Origin: Channallabes apus
Taxonomy: Eukaryota; Chordata; Actinopteri; Siluriformes; Clariidae
Length of the DNA stretch: 64,000 nucleotides
Assembly (NCBI GenBank): GCA_030522415.1
Contig: CM060113.1
Coordinates: forward strand, 9,654,565-9,718,564
Direction: 5' to 3'
Position numbers and translations under genes: made by a program. Positions 55,850 through 64,000 of this stretch are shown piece by piece (the first letter of the stretch is position 1; the number at the start of each line of letters is the position of its first letter). The notes under the pieces are model-generated. The model did no database searches, was not told the DNA's origin, and saw only the letters and a program-made list of their open reading frames with translations.

Positions 55850-57360
55850 ATCAAGATTCAAGATTCAAAGAACTTTATTAATCCCAGAGGAATTGCTATT
55901 GATTATACAGTTGATCAGATTAATTTACCGGGAATCAAGGAAAAGTTAGATTAGGAGAGAAAAAAAAAGAAAAAAAATATATATATACAGTATATATATT
56001 AGACAGGAAAATTAAATTATAGAAATAGAAGTAAAAAAGAAAAAGAAATAGAAGTAAAATAGAATAGAATAGAATTAGCTATGGCATATAATTTAGTTGC
56101 ATTATTGCACTATTGCACTAGAACTGTAGTGTAAGTGAAAAGAAGTATTGCACAAGTCAATTATAATCAGATATTGCACTTAGAACATTGAGTTTTGTGA
56201 ACGGATGTGTCAAAGTGTAAAATGTTATTAACCAGGAACTACTGACAGTCCCTGGCCCATAGTGAAAATGCTACAGAGAAGAGTTATATAATTTTATGGC
56301 TATAGGGAGAAAATATCTCCTGTGGCGCTCTGTAGAACACCTGGTCATAAACTCTGTATAGCGGGTGAGAAGGATTGTTCAAGATTTTGGACAGGATCCT
56401 CCTCCTTGCCACGACATCAACAGAGTCCAGATCCAAACCCAGGACAGATCCAGCCCTTTTAATGACCTTGTCCAGTCTGTTTCTGTCTGCCGCTTTTATG
56501 TTACAGCCCCAGCAGACCACAGCAAAGAAGACAGCACTCGCCACCACAGATTCGTAAAACATCCGAAGAATGGTATTACAAATGTTGAAAGATCTGAGCC
56601 TTCTCAGAAAGTACAAGCTGCTCTGTCCTTTCTTGTAGAGGGCCATTGTGTTAACTGACCAGTCCAGTTTATTATCCAGATGCACTCCTAGGTATTTGTA
56701 CTCAGAGACCATGTCCACTATCTCTCCCTGGACAGATATAGGAGTCACAGGGGTTCCACCTTTCCTAAAGTCAACCACCAGCTCCTTCGTTTTCTTGATG
56801 TTGAGTTGAAGATGGTTACGCTCACACCAGAAAACAAAGTCATCCACCACAGACTGGTACTCGGAGATGTCACCGTCCTTAATACATCCCACCACCACAG
56901 AGTCGTTAGAGAACTTCTGTAGATGGCATGATCCTGAATTATATTTAAAGTCCGATGTATAGAGGGTGAAAAGAAATGGAGGCAGAACAGTCCCCTGAGG
57001 AGCACCAGAGCTGCAGATCACAGTGTCAGACACATAGTTTTGTAAACGAACATACTGGGGACGGCAGGTCAGGTAGTCCATTATCCAGGAGACCAAGGGA
57101 GTGTCAATTTCCATGATCCTTAGTTTCTCCCCCAGTAAAGCCGGTCATATGGTGTTGAAGGCACTGGAGAAGTTGATGAACATAATCCTCACACTGGTCC
57201 CAGGTTTGTCGAGGTGGGAGTAGGTACGGTGGAGCAGGTGTATAATGCCGTCATCTACTCCCAGGAGTGGCTGATAGGCAAACTGAAGAGGGTCAAGAGA
57301 AGACTTCACGTGGGGACGAAGTGTATACAAGATACGTCTCTCAAACACCTTCATAATATG
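55850..57360 (-). mobile_element. Rex1-like non-LTR retrotransposon, 5'-truncated
   Basis: The RT C-terminal two thirds (57354-56284) is followed by a 3' UTR that ends near 55850 in TTGAATCTTGAATCTTGATTG (reverse strand), the short tandem tail seen in Rex1-type elements. The 5' part and endonuclease are missing. A TA-rich stretch at about 55976-56000 lies in the UTR. Confidence 0.85.
56284..57354 (-). pseudogene. Rex1-like reverse transcriptase, defective
   Basis: It opens with MKVFERRILYTLRPHVKSSL and DPLQFAYQPLLGVDD. Motif A reads MFINFSSAFNTI, with Asn where the family has the catalytic Asp. A TGA at 57145-57147 follows, and the same frame then goes on (57114 Met) with SWIMDYLTCRPQYVRL, GAPQGTVLPPFLFTLYTSDF, motif C LQKFSNDSVVVGC (Asn in place of the first Asp), LNIKKTKELVVDFRK, YKYLGVHLDNKLDW and CWGCNIKAADRNRLDKVIKRAG. 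Both catalytic sites are altered, besides the stop, so no activity is expected. Rex1 is a CR1-related clade common in fish. Confidence 0.9.
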
Positions 57361-59087
57361 TGATGTTAATCAAATCTGACTCTACTTTGACTTGGACTTT
57401 AAGTTCGGCATAACCTTAACCTCCTGTGACCCAAACACCACTTCTGTGTACATAGGAATTTGTCCTCATTGCTTCTCTTTATTAGCCCATGAATTTAATC
57501 AGCATTTTCGAACAGTATATATTGTATAGTATATATACACCTCATATGCTGCTTGTATACGGATGTATAGACAAAGTAGTCAGGACACTTATGAGGACAT
57601 TTGAGGTTAAAATTCAGCAAAAAAAAATATTTTAGATTGCTCATACAGCATACTGTACTCGGTACTTAACAGTATAAAGTTGGATTACATAGACCAGGAA
57701 CAAGACCATAAACATATATTTTTTCAGACTTCCATAAGCCTCCATGACCTAAGGCAAAAGAAATGCGACATATTGTATTCTAAGACAAGACTTCAGCAGC
57801 TCCAGTTTATCAAACCTGTCATGACAGATCTAATGACGTGCATCTGTCACTCAGCTTGCTGTCTCCATGGAGGTGTAATGAGACCACATAAGCCATGCTT
57901 GGCCATTAGCTATACACCTAAACACAACACACAACTTGAACAAGCTTCCATCTATGGCTCTGAGCAGCAATGCAAAACCCTTGAGTGTCCCACTTGTCTG
58001 CCTTAAGTGTGTTCTACTGTCTAATTGGGCAATTTGCTCTCTCACTACTTCTCCCTTGAGCTTGGCACTCACAAAAGATGAAGTTTAATGTCAGGTGTCA
58101 CCCTTAATCGTCCTCTTATGTGAAATATATTAATAAAATATAACAGGAAGGGTTTTTTTTAGGAGGATTTCTAAATGGAGTTTTTGCAAATGATTTTTCC
58201 AGCACCCTCCCCCCTTCACCCACCTGACCACAACTACTTTAATGCAACCTTGATTGATTTCTGGCATACTAAACACAGCCTCGTGTACTTCACCCTCCAC
58301 CTGCGATGGCTGTTATAAATCTAGAGGGCAGCACTGTGGCTCATAAATTCTGTGATGATGTATAACCTTCAATGGTTTTCTAGAAAGTTCAATAATGCAG
58401 CATGGATTTGTTCAGCAGGGAGTTAAATGGAGTCAATTGCCATGCCCTGGTGCTAAGTGATATAATTTTGTCAACTTTTGGCCATGGCAATCATGGTAAT
58501 TATATTAAATGATCATAATTATAGAGCACTCTGGCCTTTAAGAGGTGTCCCTTTGAAATATTTGTATGTCTTTGATAGGTGACATACAGAGCACTGATGT
58601 TTTTAATAACCAGCTTAATAGCCAACCACTTGGATGAGGTTTGAAATGAGCCCATGATATTGTGCTTAGCATACTTATTAGCATGCATTAGATGCTGTAG
58701 GGCTGAATTATCATTCCCCTTAAGCATATATCTGGAGTTAAAAGGGACGGGGTATCTTTTTATACATGCCCACTCAATCTTCAAATAGTGTTTTAGCACT
58801 ATTTCCCATCAACCAATGTTTTCAAAGATTCTAAATAATATAATATGGCTGCCATGCATTTAAGTAAAGATATTTTGTGCTTCTTGATCAGTTGTCTTTT
58901 TTGGGAGGATTGCCTGACACCCAACTAATACAGTACATCATTTATTCTTTGCTTTTTCTCTTTATTATCTCGTCAGGATCGCCACAGACCATCTGCCTCC
59001 ACTTTGTCTGCACTCATAAATTAGCAGTCTTTTGATTTAGCCACATTTGCATATGTGTCCCATACTGGACAATATGTACTTAGTAGT
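57361..59087. other. Non-genic DNA; possible conserved non-coding part
   Basis: No gene or transposon end is recognised before the chromovirus. 58320-58830 reads like unique AT-rich DNA without repeat wording and is a weak candidate for conserved non-coding sequence. ORFs of 73-108 codons have no domain. Confidence 0.4.
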
Positions 59088-59470
59088 TGTCATGCACACG
59101 CAATCTGCGCCCGGCACTAGGACCCGGAAGTAAGACGGGCGCAAAACCAGGAAGTATAAAAGAGGTAAACAAACGATGGCTTACCGCTCAGTCATTGAGT
59201 TCGGCCCATGTCAGCTCCAGTTGTCGTTTCAGCAAACCGTGAGTACTCACATGTTGGTTCCGTTGTCTTTTGCTATTGTGTGTGTATTTCTAGGACGCGG
59301 GTTAAATTTGTGTTTTTCCCTTGCTCCGTTTTTGTGAGAGTCCTTAAACTAAATCGCATGGTTATCCTGCCTGCTCGCTTCCTTCCGCGTTTGGGTTTAT
59401 CCTCCACGCTACATTGGGCTAACCGCTAAAGCTACGTCTTCTGGTCACCTCAGGTTAGTCCATCTTGACA
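59088..59470 (+). repeat. 5' LTR of the young chromovirus
   Basis: TGTCATGCACACG to CATCTTGACA, 383 bp, with TGTCA/TGACA inverted ends. TATAAAAG is at 59155. ORFs on it are not genes. Confidence 0.95.
59155..59196 (+). promoter_or_regulatory. TATA box and predicted RNA 5' end with priming block
   Basis: TATAAAAG at 59155-59162 is followed 31 nt later by GCTCAGTCATT (59186-59196). If transcription starts at about 59186, the RNA begins with the exact complement of the sequence just downstream of the LTR (59472-59482). The solo LTR at 32825 keeps the same layout (TATAAGAG then GCTTAGTCACT). Confidence 0.7.
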
Positions 59471-59471
59471 G

Positions 59472-59482
59472 AATGACTGAGC
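59472..59482 (+). promoter_or_regulatory. Self-priming primer-binding site
   Basis: AATGACTGAGC begins one base after the LTR and is perfectly complementary over 11 nt to GCTCAGTCATT in the LTR. It also contains the gag ATG (59473). Tf1 of fission yeast uses an 11-nt fold-back of its own RNA 5' end as primer; the same design is inferred here. There is no tRNA-complementary TGG-type site. Confidence 0.78.
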
Positions 59483-60487
59483 CGTCCGCGGTAAACCCAG
59501 CGGATTATGCGAGTCTCTGCGGCGTTGTAGATCAGCATGCGGCGTTAATCAATCAGCTAACCGGGGATCTTGCTTCCCTCCGCCGCGAGGTCGCTGAGCT
59601 CCGGCGGGAGAATGCGAATCTCCGCGCAGCTGTTGATGACGTCACTGCTCGATCGCACGCCGCGGGGGCCGCGGCGCCGCATCCCCCCCCCTCCTCCTTC
59701 TGATGTTTTTCTTTCTCTACCAGAGAAGTGGAACGGCACGGACGGGAAGTGCAGCGTATTTCTAACAGCTCTCGATCTGGTGTTTGAGTTTAATGCCACC
59801 AAGTACTCCACCGATCGCCTTCGCATTGCTCTTCTCGTTTCGTTGCTAAAAGGGCAGGCAGCAGAGTGGGCCACGGCAGTTCTTCGGGCAGACACAGACA
59901 CCGCCCACTCATATAATGAGTTCACCCACCAACTCAGATTAACTTTTGAACACCCTGCGGGCGAGGTGGAGACCGACACAAAGCTCTATCACCTGCGGCA
60001 GGGAGGATCGTCTGTGAGTCACTACACCGCCGAATTCCGAACACTCGCCGTCCAGACCACCTGGGGAGACACAGCGCTCCGGACATCCTACTACGAGGGA
60101 CTGGCTTCCAGGATAAAAGACGAACTAGTCGGGCGAGAGCTTCCTGCCACGTTGGAGGGTTTAATCCAACTCGCCCTCCGAATTGACCAACGCCTCATCT
60201 CTCGCCCGAGGCCAGCCCCTAGAACCTTGCCGCCAGCACCCACCTTCGCCTTCACCCCTCCACGACCATCAAGTCCCGCTACCAATACCACCTATGGACA
60301 TGTCGGTTCTCCACCTCCTGCCGTGGTTGACACGGGAGCCAGGGAACCCATGCAATTAGGGCGCGCATCCCTGACCGTTGCAGAACGAGAACGACGCTTC
60401 AGAGAAGGGCTCTGTGCCTATTGCGGTTCAGCAGAACATCACAGAGCCATATGTCCACGTCGCCAGGGAAACGCTCAAACCCGGTGA
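59473..60487 (+). pseudogene. gag: Gag of the young chromovirus, frame break at poly-C
   Basis: Gag packages the RNA. Its ATG at 59473 overlaps the primer site. The N-terminal 70 residues carry a coiled-coil heptad pattern (LASLRREVAELRRENANL). At C9 (59683-59691) the frame shifts: the first frame stops at 59703, and the capsid continues in the next frame to 60487 ([70 protein letters not shown]), ending in a zinc knuckle [14 protein letters not shown] (CX2CX4HX4C). A 1-base slip in the C run is the only lesion seen. It may be real, or a sequencing or assembly error in a homopolymer. Pol is reached from this frame by -1 shifting. Confidence 0.9.
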
Positions 60488-63400
60488 GTGATGGGAGCTG
60501 CTCACCGGGTCACCTTCACCTCTCCGCCACGACACCTAGCGTCTCTCGTCTCACGGTACAGGTATCCCTCCAGTTTGGCCACAAACGGGTCAGAAGTACT
60601 GCATTCATCGACTCCGGGGCCGCAGGCAACTTCATTGACTCTTCCTATGCCAAAGAACTGGGGGTAAAGTCCGAAGCGTTATCCCAGCCTGTTCAAATTA
60701 CATCAGTAGACGGTCGGCCCCTCTCCTCCAGCCCCATTACCACCCAGACTCAACCCATCACCCTCATCATCGACCATCACCACGAACTGATTCAGTTCCA
60801 CCTCACCTCCGTCTCATCTCCACCCATCATACTCGGGCACCCGTGGCTTCTACAGCACGATCCACTAATCTCTTGGACCCAAAACCGGGTCTTACAATGG
60901 GGTCCGACCTGTTCCGAACTCTGCCTACGGGCTCCGGCTGGGACGTGCTCTAGGGAGTCCGAGGCCCCCGACGTCGACACCAACGCCATCCCTGTCGCCT
61001 ATCAGGACCTGGCTGAAGCGTTCTGCAAGCGACGGGCTACTCACCTACCACCTCATCGCCCTTACGACCTGGCGATAGACCTTCAGCCGGGTTCCATCCC
61101 TCCCCGCGGCCATCTCTACTCCTTGTCCACCTCTGAAACACGGGCGATGGAGGAGTATGTGTCTTCCGCCCTACGTCATGGTACCATCCGGCCCTCCTCA
61201 TCACCCGCTGCCGCGGGGTTCTTCTTCGTGAAGAAAAAAGGCGGCGAACTACGCCCATGTGTCGATTATCGGGGGCTCAATAACATCACGATTAAGAACC
61301 GACACCCTTTGCCTCTTACCAACTCTGCCCTGGACGCCCTCTCTGGCGCCACCATTTTCACGAAGTTGGACCTCCGGAGCGCCTACAACTTGGTGCGCAT
61401 CAGAGAGGGCGATGAGTGGAAGACGGCCTTTATCACCCCCACAGGACACTATGAAAGCCTCGTTATACCATTTGGACTTTGCAATGCACCTGCAGCCTTC
61501 CAACACTTCATAAATGATGTTCTCAGAGATATGCTCGGCCGGTGGGTTTTCGTCTACCTAGACGACATTCTTATATATTCACATACCCCTACAGAACATG
61601 TCCAACACGTCAGAGCGGTACTGAAGAGATTAATTGCCCACCAACTGTACTGTAAGTTGGAAAAGTGTGCTTTTCACGAGCACTCCACCACGTTCCTGGG
61701 TTTTGTCATCTCGCCCCAGGGTGTGGCCATGGACCCGCAGAAACTCGAAGTTGTGTGTCATTGGCCCCTACCCAAGACCCTCAAGCAACTTCAACGGTTT
61801 CTCGGGTTTGCGAACTTCTATCGTCGCTTTATCCGGGACTACAGTACGGTTGCAGCCCCATTAACCGCTCTGACCAAACCCTCTTCTCATCACTTCCAAC
61901 TCAACTCTACTGCCATCTCCGCTTTCCACGAACTCTGTCACAGATTCACCTCCGCTCCCATCCTTCTTCATCCAGATGCCAACCAACCATTCGTTGTGGA
62001 GGTGGACGCCTCGGATGTGGGCGCCGGGGCCGTTCTCTCTCAACGAGGTCCAGACCAGAAGCTACACCCTTGTAGCTTCTTCTCCAAAAAGTTTGATCCC
62101 ACTCAGCAGCGATACGGGGTGGGGGACCGCGAGCTGCTGGCCATAAAGTGGGCATTGGAAGAATGGCGACACTGGCTCCAGGGCGCCAGCGAACCATTTA
62201 TCGTCTGGACCGACCACCAAAACCTCATCACCATCCGGAATCTCAAGCAGTTGAACCCCAGACAGGCGCGGTGGGCTCTGTTCTTTGAACATTACAATTT
62301 CCATCTTTCCTACCGCCCGGGGTCCAAAAATATCAAAGCCGACGCACTCTCACGGCAACACGAAGAGGACACCCCCCGGGCGGATCCCGCGCCTGTCCTA
62401 CCATCATCCAAGATTATCGCCCCACTCCGTTGGGAACTGGAGACAAGGGTGCGCCAAGCACAGGCTTCGGAGAACGAACCGGCAGGCGTGCCGCCTGGAC
62501 GACTCTACGTACCCAACGCAATGAGGAGCGAGGTCATACAATGGGGACACTCCACCCCCATCTCTGGACACCAAGCTACACAACGCACCCTACACTTCAT
62601 CCGACGCGCCTTTTGGTGGCCATCCATGGCAAAGGAGATCGACGAGTTCGTCCAGGCGTGCCCAGTGTGCGCCCGGGCTAAGAGCACCAATCGACCAACA
62701 CCAGGGGAACTCCAACCACTCCCTGTTCCTCGCCGGCCCTGGTCGCACATTGCCGTTGACTTCATCACGGGCCTGCCGGTCTCAGAAGATAAAGACACCA
62801 TCCTCACCATCGTGGACCGTTTCTCCAAAGCTGTGCACTTGGTGGCCCTTTCCGGACTCCCGTCAGCTAAACAGACAGCCGAGCTGATATTAGAGCACGT
62901 AGTCCGCCTGCATGGGTTCCCCAAGGACATCGTCTCGGACAGAGGGCCCCAGTTCACTGCCCGGTTCTGGAAGGCCTTCTGCCGTCTGATCAACTCCACT
63001 TGCAGTCTCTCATCCGGTTACCACCCCCAAACTAATGGTCAGACGGAGCGGACCAACCAACAGCTGGAGCGCTACCTGAGGTGTTTCGTGGCAGATCGTC
63101 AGCGCTCCTGGGCCTGCCACCTCACCTGGGCTGAACTTTCTCACAATCTTCACGTCTCCACCGCCACCAAGTTAAGCCCTTTTGAGGTGTGCTACGGTTT
63201 CCAACCTCCGATGTTCGAACACCAAGAACCGGAGGTTGATGTACCATCGGCCCACCAGTTGGTCCGCAGGTGTCGACGGGTATGGCGCCTCGCCAACGCA
63301 GCCATACGACAAGCCAACACCCGCTACATCACCCAACACCGCCGTCGACACCCACCGGGACGATTGTACCACGTAGGTGACAAAGTCTGGCTGTCTACAC

Positions 63401-63873
63401 AGAATTTACATCTCCACACTGAATCCAAGAAACTCTCCCCCAGATTCATTGGCCCTTATCGCATCACCCACCGTATCAACCCTGTCACCTACCGGCTCCA
63501 GCTGCCTGCGGCGCTCCGGATCCATCCAGTCTTCCACCTGTCCCAGTTCAAGCCCTTCATCACATCACCCATGATTCCACCCACCCCCCCAGCTCCTCCT
63601 CCCCGGATCATCGACGGCGGTCCCGCCTACACCGTGCGCCGAATCCTCGACTCGCGCCCTCGGGGCAAAGGTATGCAATACCTGGTGGACTGGGAGGGCT
63701 ATGGCCCCGAGGAGCGATCTTGGATCCCGGCCCGGTTCATTCTCGACCCGGAGCTAATTCGGGACTACCGTCACAGGGTATCCTCCGCCCCAGGACCGTC
63801 AGGAGCCAGTCCTGGACAGGGGGGTACTGTCATGCACACGCAATCTGCGCCCGGCACTAGGACCCGGAAGTAA
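60421..63873 (+). CDS. pol: Pol polyprotein: protease, RT, RNase H, integrase, chromodomain
   Basis: An open frame of 1150 codons; the in-frame Met is probably not used, because pol should be entered by a -1 shift at 60466-60472. Residues are counted from 60421. Protease: [17 protein letters not shown] (Asp64). [21 protein letters not shown] (Asp317) and [11 protein letters not shown] (YLDD 379-382). RNase [18 protein letters not shown] (Asp529). Integrase: zinc-binding region with [12 protein letters not shown] and CPVCARAK, then [11 protein letters not shown] (Asp780), IVSDRGPQF (Asp840) and NGQTERTN (Glu876), a D,D35E spacing. The C-terminal chromodomain (about 1065-1120) has [15 protein letters not shown] and [17 protein letters not shown]. 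The stop lies 46 bases into the 3' LTR. All catalytic residues are present, so the protein looks functional. Confidence 0.96.
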   Translation: MRFSRTSQSHMSTSPGKRSNPVSDGSCSPGHLHLSATTPSVSRLTVQVSLQFGHKRVRSTAFIDSGAAGNFIDSSYAKELGVKSEALSQPVQITSVDGRPLSSSPITTQTQPITLIIDHHHELIQFHLTSVSSPPIILGHPWLLQHDPLISWTQNRVLQWGPTCSELCLRAPAGTCSRESEAPDVDTNAIPVAYQDLAEAFCKRRATHLPPHRPYDLAIDLQPGSIPPRGHLYSLSTSETRAMEEYVSSALRHGTIRPSSSPAAAGFFFVKKKGGELRPCVDYRGLNNITIKNRHPLPLTNSALDALSGATIFTKLDLRSAYNLVRIREGDEWKTAFITPTGHYESLVIPFGLCNAPAAFQHFINDVLRDMLGRWVFVYLDDILIYSHTPTEHVQHVRAVLKRLIAHQLYCKLEKCAFHEHSTTFLGFVISPQGVAMDPQKLEVVCHWPLPKTLKQLQRFLGFANFYRRFIRDYSTVAAPLTALTKPSSHHFQLNSTAISAFHELCHRFTSAPILLHPDANQPFVVEVDASDVGAGAVLSQRGPDQKLHPCSFFSKKFDPTQQRYGVGDRELLAIKWALEEWRHWLQGASEPFIVWTDHQNLITIRNLKQLNPRQARWALFFEHYNFHLSYRPGSKNIKADALSRQHEEDTPRADPAPVLPSSKIIAPLRWELETRVRQAQASENEPAGVPPGRLYVPNAMRSEVIQWGHSTPISGHQATQRTLHFIRRAFWWPSMAKEIDEFVQACPVCARAKSTNRPTPGELQPLPVPRRPWSHIAVDFITGLPVSEDKDTILTIVDRFSKAVHLVALSGLPSAKQTAELILEHVVRLHGFPKDIVSDRGPQFTARFWKAFCRLINSTCSLSSGYHPQTNGQTERTNQQLERYLRCFVADRQRSWACHLTWAELSHNLHVSTATKLSPFEVCYGFQPPMFEHQEPEVDVPSAHQLVRRCRRVWRLANAAIRQANTRYITQHRRRHPPGRLYHVGDKVWLSTQNLHLHTESKKLSPRFIGPYRITHRINPVTYRLQLPAALRIHPVFHLSQFKPFITSPMIPPTPPAPPPRIIDGGPAYTVRRILDSRPRGKGMQYLVDWEGYGPEERSWIPARFILDPELIRDYRHRVSSAPGPSGASPGQGGTVMHTQSAPGTRTRK
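60466..60510 (+). promoter_or_regulatory. Programmed -1 frameshift signal at gag-pol
   Basis: GGGAAAC (60466-60472) is read in the gag frame as G GGA AAC, the X XXY YYZ form. After a 6-nt spacer, ACCCGGTGAG (60479-60488) pairs perfectly with CTCACCGGGT (60501-60510), with a 12-nt loop. Gag stops at 60485-60487 inside the stem. Slipping back one base leads straight into pol ([10 protein letters not shown]). The same heptamer is known in sushi-ichi and in its mammalian derivative PEG10. GGAG in the loop could pair with CTCC at 60522-60525 as a weak pseudoknot. Confidence 0.85.
63818..63827 (+). promoter_or_regulatory. Polypurine tract of the young chromovirus
   Basis: AGGGGGGTAC directly precedes TGTCATGC of the 3' LTR. 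It parallels the tract of the minus-strand chromovirus (GGGGGGGTAA then TGTAAC). Confidence 0.85.
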
Positions 63874-64000
63874 GACGGGCGCAAAACCAGGAAGTATAAA
63901 AGAGGTAAACAAACGATGGCTTACCGCTCAGTCATTGAGTTCGGCCCATGTCAGCTCCAGTTGTCGTTTCAGCAAACCGTGAGTACTCACATGTTGGTTC
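63828..64000 (+). repeat. 3' LTR of the young chromovirus, cut by the window end
   Basis: The 173 visible bases are identical to 59088-59260. The remaining 210 bases and the target duplication lie outside. Confidence 0.95.

Larger units (their letters stand above)
59088..64000 (+). mobile_element. Young Ty3/gypsy chromovirus (sushi-like), runs off the window
   Basis: Has a 5' LTR (59088-59470), gag, pol with protease, RT, RNase H, integrase and chromodomain, a polypurine tract and the first 173 bases of a 3' LTR. Those 173 bases are identical to the 5' LTR, so insertion was very recent. The flank before it is GTAGT; the matching duplication should lie past the window end. Pol is fully open. 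Gag is open except for a frame change at a run of nine C. It has a self-priming site and a -1 frameshift signal. A diverged solo LTR of the same family is at 32825. Confidence 0.96.

Overview
The window is eukaryotic, repeat-rich, AT-rich DNA from a bony fish. The evidence is nine tRNA-derived SINEs of the DANA/Mermaid type with (ATGA)n tails, an L2-clade LINE, a Rex1-like LINE, many Tc1/mariner transposons, a piggyBac element, hAT-like MITEs and chromodomain Ty3/gypsy (sushi-like chromovirus) retrotransposons. An otophysan fish, perhaps a catfish, is my best guess; I cannot name the species. I find no intact host gene. The only candidate host sequence is a decayed run of exon-like segments at 35920-36978, cut off by an L2 LINE. 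I see no tRNA, rRNA or CRISPR.

Layout. 1-13 kb: a 533-bp hAT MITE, a mariner relic, an L2 tail split by a 944-bp solo LTR, a SINE, a complete-ended but core-deleted piggyBac (7379-9813), another L2 tail and a SINE. 13.25-19.5 kb: a nest in which a 5.34-kb Ty3/gypsy chromovirus (minus strand, AACAC target duplication, LTRs with three noted differences) sits inside the LTR of an older, rearranged LTR element that also carries a 27-bp minisatellite. 19.7-36 kb: Tc1-like relics, one interrupted by a SINE with a 12-bp target duplication, more SINEs, a diverged chromovirus LTR, and simple repeats. 36-39.8 kb: the exon-like remnant and a 5'-truncated L2 with a nearly open reverse transcriptase. 40-59 kb: a MITE, SINEs, a full-length Tc1 with long inverted repeats, and a Rex1 copy. 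59.09 kb to the end: a very young chromovirus on the plus strand whose 3' LTR runs off the window.

The two chromoviruses show how such elements work. In each, the bases just after the 5' LTR are complementary to the predicted 5' end of the element's own RNA, about 30 nt below a TATA box. This is the Tf1-type self-priming arrangement rather than tRNA priming. The younger element also has a GGGAAAC slippery heptamer, a 6-nt spacer and a perfect 10-bp stem at the gag-pol overlap, so pol should be made by -1 frameshifting. In both, gag starts at the LTR edge and pol stops inside the 3' LTR.

The most striking window-wide signal is a several-fold excess of the 7-mers TACAGTA and TACTGTA (about 70 by hand count against roughly 14 expected). 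These are exactly the excision footprints left by Tc1/mariner elements whose ends are CAG...CTG, such as the copy at 46976. Comparing repeat copies within the window shows TA in one copy and TACAGTA or TACTGTA in another at the same point. The window therefore appears to hold a fossil record of transposon excisions as well as insertions.
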